A DNA stretch of 27,716 nt from an uncultured Actinomyces sp. (GTDB taxonomy: Bacteria > Actinomycetota > Actinomycetes > Actinomycetales > Actinomycetaceae), in the NCBI GenBank assembly GCA_915063485.1, contig CAJZDJ010000017.1, positions 1-27,716 on the forward strand, written 5' to 3'. The position numbers and the translations under genes were made by a program. The notes under the pieces were generated by a model. That model had not been told where the DNA came from. It saw only the letters and a program-made list of their open reading frames with translations, and searched no databases. Below, piece by piece: positions 1 through 6,014 of this stretch (its first letter is position 1; every line of letters starts with the position of its first letter).

Positions 1-25
1 TGGGATGCTGTAAAACAGCATCCCA
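1..25. terminator. Perfect hairpin at the window edge, possible terminator
   Basis: An 11-bp perfect inverted repeat (TGGGATGCTGT at 1-11 and ACAGCATCCCA at 15-25) encloses a 3-nt AAA loop. No clear T-run follows on the plus strand, and the other flank lies outside the window. It could be the terminator of a gene upstream of the window, or a short intergenic palindrome. The structure is certain; the function is a guess. Confidence 0.45.
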
Positions 26-72
26 CAGCCATCTTTAACCTTGTTTATGGAGCAAACTAAGGTGTGGTCAGC

Positions 73-80
73 TATACTCG
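73..80 (+). promoter_or_regulatory. TATACTCG promoter box of first paralogue
   Basis: TATACT at 73-78 is a good -10 hexamer and lies 39 nt before the ATG at 118. The same TATACTCG recurs before the second (1406) and fourth (3952) paralogues at 39 and 42 nt. Regions 42-83 and 1375-1416 are also similar further upstream. No convincing -35 is visible. Calling it a promoter is an inference from position and conservation. Confidence 0.55.
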
Positions 81-117
81 AATCCGTCACCATTCTAGCA
101 ATCTGGGCGTTTTGAAT

Positions 118-1293
118 ATGAAATCTGAAAATCGTCTCGGTAGGGAGACCAGGCGCTCGTCTGCGCCTTCATCTAGAAGGCCTGGGCGCTCAACTATGCC
201 TCCATCTAGGGGGTCTAGTAGGAGGTCTAGGCGAGGTAGGGTGCGCGTAGCTCCGCGTAAACGATCAAGGAACAAAGCCACCATTTTGCTATTGTCGACG
301 CTGGTGGTAATGCTAGTGCTGGTTGTAGGTGGCATTGCGGTAAAAGTAATTAACTCTGAAAGTACTCCTGAAGCTGCCGTGCGCGACTACGTGCAGTTGA
401 TTGCTGATGGTAAATACGACGAAGCTAATAAAGTAGTGGACCCAGGGGTTACTGGTACCCAGAGCGAGCTGCTAACAAGTAAGGCTTATAGTAAGGTCAA
501 AGGGGCAGTAAAATTTGACTCTATAAGCGGGTTGCAGTACGACAAAGACGATGATTCTGCAACTGTTAACGTGGATCTACTAGTAAGCGGTCATCCTATG
601 GAAGCTGAGCTGAAGGTAGAGTCATATACAAATAATTTTGGTTTACGTAAGTGGAAGATCCTTACTCCGCTATTGGTTCAAGTGCAAATTTATAAGCATG
701 CATATTTAAGCTCCTACAAAATTGGCTCAGCCATTGTGAATATGAAATCACAAGATCATTATGGCTCGGTAAGTTACATGATGTATCCAGGAGTTTATAA
801 CATTGAGCCAACAAGTATAAACTCCCAATATGTTAAAGTTGAGCCTAAGCACAATAAGTTTGTGGCCGTAGTCAAGTCTCGCACCAGCACTGCTGCTGTT
901 GGAGCTCCAACCTACGTTAACTTGAATTTTGATAGTTATGCTGCCGTAGAGCCTACAGAGGCTGCAAAGGCTTGGGTGTTGCAGCAGATTCAAGACAAAG
1001 TTAAGGACTGTGGCTCTTTTGCGGGTGCCAAACGAGATCACTCTTGTCCACTTGAGGTGCGAGGTAATGATGTTGCATCGGTGCAAGTAAAAACCTCGCC
1101 CGACCAACTGAAGTCCATTGAATATGTTGAGAAGAATGGTCTGATTGAGGCCAAGGGCGACGCTGTAATTACAGTGAAGTATGGCTACTCTGGGCCTGCG
1201 GCTGGTGAAGTTAATGATATGGAGTACACTGCAACCGCTTCCATATCTTTCGATGAGCAAAGACAGCCAAAAATCAACTGGACTGGTTGGTAA
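118..1293 (+). CDS. Membrane-anchored extracytoplasmic protein, paralogue 1 (NTF2/DUF4878-like)
   Basis: This 391-aa protein is of unknown function. Residues 1-53 are strongly basic and Arg/Ser-rich and look disordered. One transmembrane helix spans about 54-76, giving an N-in, C-out topology. The motif PEAAVRDYVQLIADGKYDEA (84-103) resembles the start of NTF2-like/DUF4878 exported domains. Later come a YPGVYNIE motif, a cysteine pair in KDC...SCPLEV, and a C-terminal strand ending FDEQRQPKINW. The ATG at 118 is preferred over the in-frame GTG at 64. It aligns with the start of paralogue 2, gives the same length as paralogues 2 and 3 (386-390 aa), and follows the TATACTCG box. The architecture recalls TcaA-like envelope proteins, but that is only an analogy. 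The gene is AT-richer than the rest of the window and is closed off by its own terminator. Confidence 0.85.
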   Translation: MKSENRLGRETRRSSAPSSRRPGRSTMPPSRGSSRRSRRGRVRVAPRKRSRNKATILLLSTLVVMLVLVVGGIAVKVINSESTPEAAVRDYVQLIADGKYDEANKVVDPGVTGTQSELLTSKAYSKVKGAVKFDSISGLQYDKDDDSATVNVDLLVSGHPMEAELKVESYTNNFGLRKWKILTPLLVQVQIYKHAYLSSYKIGSAIVNMKSQDHYGSVSYMMYPGVYNIEPTSINSQYVKVEPKHNKFVAVVKSRTSTAAVGAPTYVNLNFDSYAAVEPTEAAKAWVLQQIQDKVKDCGSFAGAKRDHSCPLEVRGNDVASVQVKTSPDQLKSIEYVEKNGLIEAKGDAVITVKYGYSGPAAGEVNDMEYTATASISFDEQRQPKINWTGW

Positions 1294-1309
1294 ATCGCTA
1301 AGTTAGGGC

Positions 1310-1338
1310 CTTCCGGCAGCTAGCATGGCTGCCGGAAG
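1310..1338 (+). terminator. Hairpin terminator between paralogues 1 and 2
   Basis: CTTCCGGCAGC (1310-1320) pairs perfectly with GCTGCCGGAAG (1328-1338) across a 7-nt loop, 17 nt after the stop of paralogue 1. The following sequence (AGTTGTCTT) is only moderately T-rich. It probably ends transcription of paralogue 1, which agrees with a separate promoter for paralogue 2. Confidence 0.6.
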
Positions 1339-1374
1339 AGTTGTCTTGGACCCTGGAAGTTTTATCTCTGACCT

Positions 1375-1413
1375 TATTGGCACCCCAAATAGGGGTGTGG
1401 TCAGCTATACTCG
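1375..1413 (+). promoter_or_regulatory. Duplicated promoter region of paralogue 2
   Basis: TATACTCG (1406-1413) lies 39 nt before the ATG at 1451. Region 1375-1416 aligns without gaps to 42-83, and the 3' half (GGTGTGGTCAGC plus TATACTCGAAT) is identical. The upstream control region was therefore duplicated with the gene, or is kept by selection. No typical -35 is seen at 17-18 nt. Confidence 0.55.
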
Positions 1414-1450
1414 AATGCATCATTGGTCTAACAAACTGGATGTTTTGATT

Positions 1451-2611
1451 ATGGCTACAGAGAGCGGTTGGCATGCTGAAGACTTCAAGGCTCCACCTGA
1501 AGGTCTTAGACAAGAGGGGGTTCCAAAAGGGGCTCCCGCAAAACTTGCTGCCGCTTCGCGTAGGCCGTTAACCAAGAAAGCAAAGCTCTGCCTAGCAGGA
1601 GCGCTGGCAGTGGTGCTGGCGCTGATTGTAGGTGTGGTTTCGGTAGGAGCGATTAACTCTGGGCGCACTCCCGAGGCTGCCGTGCGTGAGTATGTGCAGC
1701 TAATTTCTGACGGAAAATACGATGAGGCCAGCAAGCTAGTAGATCCCAGCAGTTCCAGCTCTGACTGTAAAATGCTATCTAGTAAAACTTTTAGCGGAGT
1801 TAAAGGTGCAGTCAAATTTGATTCCATAAATAATTTTAAACGTGACGAAAATTCCGACACTGCAACTGTTAATGTAGTTGTATTGGTAAATGGGCGACCC
1901 ATAGAATCTGAATTGCAATTACAGTTATCCGATCGAGGAGTAAATAAGTGGAAGGTCGTCAGTCCACTGTTGGTTAATGTGCAATTTCAAGGTCACCCAT
2001 ATTTATATTCCTATAAAATTGGTTCAGCTGTTCTGGATGTGGGATATAGAGAAAATGTAGGTTACGGCTCGTCTATATCTTGTAAGATGTATCCAGGAGT
2101 TTATAACATTGAGGGGCAAAGCGTAAATTCCGAGTATGTTGAGATCAACTCAGTGCATAAACAGTTTGTTGCTGTTGCTATACAACATGGCAGTACCGAC
2201 TCTGAAAGTGATTTTTATGCCAGTTTTGAGTTCAACAAACATTTTACTGTCAAGCCTACAGAAAAACTAAAGACTTGGGCGTTACCGCAAATTCAGAGTA
2301 GAATCAAATCTTGTGCGTCTATTTCTTATCCCAGGAAAGATAATTCTTGTCCTGTTGAGACATGGTCTCCAGTTAAAGCTCTGGAAGTAAAAACATTGCC
2401 CACCGCTCTATATTCCGTAGCTTATGTTAATGGTACTAGCCTGATCGCAGCTAGAGCTGATGGTGTAATTAGGGTGACTACTACAGGATCTGCTGGCACT
2501 TCAGGTAAAGAAATAAGTGAGACTGAAGATTTTTATTACAATGCAGTTGGTATAGTCGATTTTGATAAAGAAAGACAGCCTGTACTTAAATGGAGTGTTT
2601 GGGATGTCTGA
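1451..2611 (+). CDS. Membrane-anchored extracytoplasmic protein, paralogue 2
   Basis: This 386-aa protein is of unknown function. The cytoplasmic tail (1-45) is unrelated in sequence to that of paralogue 1. The transmembrane helix spans about 46-67 and is followed by PEAAVREYVQLISDGKYDEA (about 74-93), almost identical to the matching segment of paralogues 1 and 3. The extracytoplasmic part keeps KMYPGVYNIE, the cysteine pair (KSC...SCPVET) and a C-terminal FDKERQPVLKW strand. A stretch of 27 nt (2087-2113) is identical to 781-807 in paralogue 1. In-frame upstream starts exist (ATG 1415 and beyond), but 1451 matches the start of paralogue 1. The stop overlaps the start of paralogue 3 by 8 nt, so the two are probably co-translated. 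Confidence 0.85.
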   Translation: MATESGWHAEDFKAPPEGLRQEGVPKGAPAKLAAASRRPLTKKAKLCLAGALAVVLALIVGVVSVGAINSGRTPEAAVREYVQLISDGKYDEASKLVDPSSSSSDCKMLSSKTFSGVKGAVKFDSINNFKRDENSDTATVNVVVLVNGRPIESELQLQLSDRGVNKWKVVSPLLVNVQFQGHPYLYSYKIGSAVLDVGYRENVGYGSSISCKMYPGVYNIEGQSVNSEYVEINSVHKQFVAVAIQHGSTDSESDFYASFEFNKHFTVKPTEKLKTWALPQIQSRIKSCASISYPRKDNSCPVETWSPVKALEVKTLPTALYSVAYVNGTSLIAARADGVIRVTTTGSAGTSGKEISETEDFYYNAVGIVDFDKERQPVLKWSVWDV

Positions 2612-3776
2612 TATGAATAATGAAAATAATCGTTACCCTAAATACGTTGAGGTTCCATCTAACCGGGTCAAGCCGGCAGGTTCCTCTGGGTGGTCTGTTG
2701 CAAAAACTGCTGATGTTTTTCGCAAACGACTGAATCTGAAGCTCTGCCTGGCAGTTGTGCTAGCAATGGTACTGGTGTTGATTGCAGGTGTGGTTTCGGT
2801 AAGAGTGATTAACTCTGACCGCACTCCTGAAGCTGCTGTGCGTGAGTATGTGCAGTTGATTGCTGACGGAAAATATGATGCAGCAAGCAAGCTGGTAGAT
2901 CCTGGCGCTAATAGCTATCAGCGCAGACTGTTGAGCGATAAAGCTTATAGTGGCGTTAAAGGCGCGGTTAAAGTTAACTCTATAACTGTGCAAGAGCGCA
3001 ATTCGTCGACAGTAAATGTTCATGTAAGTTTGCAGGTCAAAGATAAGTATGTGAACCAAACATTGCAAGTGAAGCTATATGAGAGTGACTGGCTGGTAAA
3101 TAATTGGAAAATAGTCACCCCGTTAGTCACGCATTTGGCAATTACTCCCGAAGACGAGTTTTTCAAGTCTTATAAAATAGGTTCGGTTGTTGTAGATTCC
3201 AGTATGGAAGCTGATGGTAAATTTAACTATCTAGTATATCCTGGAGTTTATAATGTTGAGGTGCAAAGCGCTAATCCTGAATATTTTGCTATTAGTCTAC
3301 CAAGCAAGCAGGTAGTGGTAGCTGACAATAACGCTGAACCTTTTAACGAATCTACTACGCAGATTGATGCTAGTGTTGAACCTACGGAGAAACTTAAGGC
3401 TTGGGCTCTAAATAAAGTTCAAGAAAAAGTTAAAAGCTGCGCCTCTGAAGCAGACAGGCATGATTTGACGTGTCCTTTTTACTTGCGATTAGGAGAGCTT
3501 AATGAGATTGCAGTAAAAACGCTACCAAGCAACCTGGATTCTATCTCGCTTGATAAGTATCGTAACGAATATAAGCGTAATTATGCTTTTAGAACCATCT
3601 TTGTTGTTAAAGCCACTGGCATCTATATGTCAAAACTTGTCTATAAATCTTATTCTGAGAATGGTTCTTATGCTTATAGAGCTGCGGAAGTGGAACATGT
3701 GCGAAGTGAGATAACTGGTTATATTTACTTTGATACCTCTGGGCAACCGGGAATTGCCTGGGGGTTCCAGTCTTGA
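2604..3776 (+). CDS. Membrane-anchored extracytoplasmic protein, paralogue 3
   Basis: This 390-aa protein is of unknown function. The ATG at 2604 is preceded by GGAG at 2592-2595 (8-nt spacing) and lies inside the end of paralogue 2, which suggests translational coupling. The tail 1-46 differs from both neighbours. The transmembrane helix is about 47-67, followed by PEAAVREYVQLIADGKYDAA (about 75-94). It also keeps VYPGVYNVE, the cysteine pair (KSC...TCPFYL) and a C-terminal FDTSGQPGIAW strand. The second half has an insertion rich in Tyr, Lys and Ser compared with its siblings. It is AT-rich like paralogues 1 and 2. A leftover tail of another copy begins directly at its stop codon. Confidence 0.85.
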   Translation: MSDMNNENNRYPKYVEVPSNRVKPAGSSGWSVAKTADVFRKRLNLKLCLAVVLAMVLVLIAGVVSVRVINSDRTPEAAVREYVQLIADGKYDAASKLVDPGANSYQRRLLSDKAYSGVKGAVKVNSITVQERNSSTVNVHVSLQVKDKYVNQTLQVKLYESDWLVNNWKIVTPLVTHLAITPEDEFFKSYKIGSVVVDSSMEADGKFNYLVYPGVYNVEVQSANPEYFAISLPSKQVVVADNNAEPFNESTTQIDASVEPTEKLKAWALNKVQEKVKSCASEADRHDLTCPFYLRLGELNEIAVKTLPSNLDSISLDKYRNEYKRNYAFRTIFVVKATGIYMSKLVYKSYSENGSYAYRAAEVEHVRSEITGYIYFDTSGQPGIAWGFQS

Positions 3777-3819
3777 TGCCTCTGGGCAGCCGGAAATTGG
3801 TTGGGGGCTATTTGAGTAG
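3775..3819 (+). pseudogene. Fossil C-terminus of a fifth paralogue
   Basis: Directly after, and one base out of frame with, the end of paralogue 3 there are 14 codons reading DASGQPEIGWGLFE followed by TAG. Paralogue 3 ends DTSGQPGIAWGFQS. The DNA shows the same tandem similarity: CCTCTGGGCA(A/G)CCGG occurs at 3736-3750 and again at 3779-3793. The simplest reading is that unequal recombination between adjacent copies deleted a gene and left only its last codons. It has no start and no remaining function of its own. Confidence 0.7.
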
Positions 3820-3844
3820 CAGGTAAACCGCAAATCCGACTGCT

Positions 3845-3876
3845 TGGACGCGCCCGGGCAGAGGCTAGCGCGTCCA
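3845..3876 (+). terminator. GC-rich hairpin after paralogue 3 and the relic
   Basis: TGGACGCGC (3845-3853) pairs with GCGCGTCCA (3868-3876) around a 14-nt loop, downstream of the relic stop. No T-run follows, so it may be a factor-dependent terminator or an mRNA-end hairpin. From here the base composition returns to GC-rich. Confidence 0.4.
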
Positions 3877-3951
3877 GATGCCTGCCCTGGCCACAGCGTG
3901 GACAAGCCTGAACAGGCCTGGACAGCTCAGTTAACCTAGAGGTCAATCAGA

Positions 3952-3959
3952 TATACTCG
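3952..3959 (+). promoter_or_regulatory. TATACTCG promoter box of paralogue 4
   Basis: TATACT at 3952-3957 is followed by CG, as in the boxes before paralogues 1 and 2, and lies 42 nt before the ATG at 4000. The upstream GGTCA...CAG also resembles the other two. The leader contains a 7-codon ORF (ATG 3980) whose TGA overlaps the start codon of the gene. Confidence 0.5.
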
Positions 3960-3999
3960 CGTATCGTTAGCCTAACAATATGCACCTTTCTCTAGAACC

Positions 4000-5013
4000 A
4001 TGAGCTCTCGTAGAACCCGCAGCATCTCACTTCCGGCCTGGCTTAACTGGCAGGTCTATGCGGTCGCGGCAGCTTTAGTAGTAGTGCTGGTGATAGGCGT
4101 CGTCGCCCTACCGCGACTAATCAACCCAGTGAACACCGGCGCCGAAGCAGCCGTACGCACCTACATGCAGCTACTAGAGCAAGGCAAATACGAGGCGGCC
4201 ACAGCGGCCGTGCCCGTCAAGATCCCCGGTGATACTGGGGTTAACCTACTCAAATCCCAAGCCGCTGAAGGCGCTGAAGGCAAACTCAGACTCATCTCCG
4301 TGAGCACCGGCATGGTTAGCGGCGACACCACCGCCATCACCGTCCGCTACATGGTAGGCGACGGTGCACCACAGCAGGCAGTGGTCAGCGTTAAACCCAG
4401 CAAAGTTGAGCGCCCATTCATTGGTAAATGGGCTATTACAACCTCACTGGCTCGCAGCGTGGATATTTCCATCCCCTCAGCCGTAAACCGAGTTACAGTC
4501 GGCACCATTTCCGTCCCGCTGCCCTTAGTAGGGGCAGACAAAAACGGTTACCGCCACGTCAAAGCCCTGGCCTATCCGGGCTCATATTCCCTTATCTCTG
4601 GCACGGTAAACCCCAAATATTTAACTGCGGGCCTCGCCGTTACCCCCACTGGCCAGCGTGAACTGGTAGTTACCGAGTCCCAGCATGAGGCAACACTTAG
4701 CGTCAACCCCACCGCTGAACTCTCACAATGGGCTCTGAGCTGGGCTCAAGAACAGGTGCGGGCCTGCGCTGAGGGTTCTGGCGGGGATGCCTGCCCCGCA
4801 CAGGTGCGTAACGTCGATGCCTCCCAGCTGACCTTGCAGTCTCTGCCCAGTCGCTTATTAGAGATCGACGGCGACAAGTTCAGTGCCGTCGGGGTGATTC
4901 GGGTTAGCGGCCTAAGCAGCCGAGACAATGGCGTGCAAGTTTCAGTAAGGATCGACGCCACCTACACCTTCGACGCCGCCGGCAACCCCCAAGCTCAGGT
5001 CATTCCCCAATAA
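4000..5013 (+). CDS. Membrane-anchored extracytoplasmic protein, paralogue 4 (GC-rich member)
   Basis: This 337-aa protein of unknown function is the shortest and most diverged family member. It has a short basic tail (1-16), a transmembrane helix at about 19-38, then the family motif EAAVRTYMQLLEQGKYEAA (about 49-67). It also keeps AYPGSYSLISG, a cysteine pair (RACAEGSGGDACPAQ) and a C-terminal YTFDAAGNPQ strand. GC content is like that of the neighbouring core genes, unlike paralogues 1-3. It may therefore be the ancestral, vertically inherited copy from which or beside which the AT-rich copies grew. No strong Shine-Dalgarno precedes the ATG. Function is not predicted. Confidence 0.85.
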   Translation: MSSRRTRSISLPAWLNWQVYAVAAALVVVLVIGVVALPRLINPVNTGAEAAVRTYMQLLEQGKYEAATAAVPVKIPGDTGVNLLKSQAAEGAEGKLRLISVSTGMVSGDTTAITVRYMVGDGAPQQAVVSVKPSKVERPFIGKWAITTSLARSVDISIPSAVNRVTVGTISVPLPLVGADKNGYRHVKALAYPGSYSLISGTVNPKYLTAGLAVTPTGQRELVVTESQHEATLSVNPTAELSQWALSWAQEQVRACAEGSGGDACPAQVRNVDASQLTLQSLPSRLLEIDGDKFSAVGVIRVSGLSSRDNGVQVSVRIDATYTFDAAGNPQAQVIPQ

Positions 5014-5108
5014 GCCGGTTAGCCGCAGGCTTCGCGCTTGCCATAACGGTGGCCGCTAGCGCTAACAGCAGCCGCGAGCGCCGTCGTCGTCGTAAATAAA
5101 ACCACAGC

Positions 5109-5140
5109 AAAAAGCGGGCCCGCACTTTAAACGAACCCGC
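5109..5140 (-). terminator. Rho-independent terminator of the ROK kinase gene
   Basis: Read on the minus strand, GCGGGTTC (5140-5133) pairs with GGGCCCGC (5121-5114), 8 bp including two G-U pairs, and is followed by TTTTT (5113-5109). It lies 92 nt past the stop of the minus-strand kinase gene. On the plus strand only 5 bp pair, so it may weakly serve paralogue 4 as well. Confidence 0.75.
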
Positions 5141-5231
5141 CATTTAATTAAGTCAGCTTATGCCAGTAAGTCCAGGTTAAAAGCCTGATAAGTTGGCCGC
5201 GCCAGCTAAAGCCGGCAGTCCCAGGAGCGAA

Positions 5232-5996
5232 CTAGTCGCTGGTGCGAGCCAGATCCCAGCAGCGCGCCCCGCCGGTCATACCCGCCTCATTGGGGACCAC
5301 CACGACGTCCTCGCCGATCTTAGCCAGGTTAGAGGCAGTGATCCGGCGCGAGTTGCCGCCACCTAGGTAAAGGCGGTCCCACACGTACATCGGTCGCAGC
5401 GCATCAACCACCAGGCGCACGCGCCGTGACCAGTGCGAATCGCCCAGGCGCAGACGCTCATGCTCACCGATGTAGTCGTCATAGGTTAGGCCCCAGCGGA
5501 TCGGGCCCTGGGAAACCTCCACGTGCGGGGCTAGGCGGCCATTATCAAAAATGGCGTTACCCAAGCCTGTCCCCAGCGTCACGATCATCTCCAGACCCTG
5601 ACCGGTCACCACGCCCGCGCCGGCCACCTCGGCGTCATTTAGCACCAAAGTGGGTAAATCCAGTTGGTTTTGCAAAGCTTCACGCATATCAAAGCGTGCC
5701 CACAGCGGCACCAGCTCAGGCATCACCTTGGAGCGCGGGCCAGACTTGGTGATGTAGTGCGGCGTCGTGATCACCACCCCGTGGCGGATCATGCCCGGCA
5801 TACCTACGGTGATGCGATGCGCCCGTGGTAGCTGCTTGGCCAGGTCAACGATGGTTTCTACCAGGCGCTCAGGGGGGAGCGGATAAGGCGTGGGAGTGCG
5901 TAGAGCTGGCGAAATAATGTTGCCCGCGCTGTTTAATACGCTGGCTTTAATGCCGCCGCCGCCGCAGTCCACGCTCAGGGTCGTTACGTCACTCAC
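5232..5996 (-). CDS. ROK-family sugar kinase, polyphosphate-glucokinase-like
   Basis: At 254 aa it has the length of polyphosphate/ATP glucokinases of actinobacteria, which phosphorylate glucose in the cytosol. Visible motifs are the phosphate-1 loop VDCGGGGIKAS (9-19), the catalytic-Asp region VLNDAEVAGAG (118-128, Asp121), the phosphate-2 loop TLGTGLGNAIF (140-150), and a late LYLGGG strand. The ROK cysteine zinc motif is absent, as is usual in the PPGK branch. The ROK ExGH sugar-binding motif appears to be replaced by EVSQ (160-163), so the substrate may not be glucose. The GTG at 5996 has a TAGGGT hexamer 6 nt upstream, which fits a leaderless transcript. It diverges from truA across 18 bp. 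Confidence 0.8.
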   Translation of the reverse strand: MSDVTTLSVDCGGGGIKASVLNSAGNIISPALRTPTPYPLPPERLVETIVDLAKQLPRAHRITVGMPGMIRHGVVITTPHYITKSGPRSKVMPELVPLWARFDMREALQNQLDLPTLVLNDAEVAGAGVVTGQGLEMIVTLGTGLGNAIFDNGRLAPHVEVSQGPIRWGLTYDDYIGEHERLRLGDSHWSRRVRLVVDALRPMYVWDRLYLGGGNSRRITASNLAKIGEDVVVVPNEAGMTGGARCWDLARTSD

Positions 5997-6001
5997 GCCC
6001 T

Positions 6002-6008
6002 TACCCTA
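6002..6008. promoter_or_regulatory. Overlapping divergent -10 elements
   Basis: The ROK gene and truA start codons are only 18 bp apart. The 7-bp core TACCCTA reads TACCCT on the plus strand, 7 nt before the truA ATG at 6015. It reads TAGGGT on the minus strand, 6 nt before the kinase GTG. Both fit TANNNT -10 boxes of leaderless transcripts. This depends on the truA start being 6015, which is uncertain. Confidence 0.4.
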
Positions 6009-6014
6009 GCGCTG

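Noticed and set aside
64..117. N-terminal extension of paralogue 1 from GTG 64, and of paralogue 2 from 1325 or 1415
   Set aside because: The extension spans the TATACTCG box and has no Shine-Dalgarno. Starts at 118 and 1451 give equal lengths for paralogues 1-3 and align with each other.
748..1260. 170-residue minus-strand frame inside paralogue 1
   Set aside because: It lies entirely opposite a well supported gene and has no start signal; it exists because the AT-rich region has few stops.
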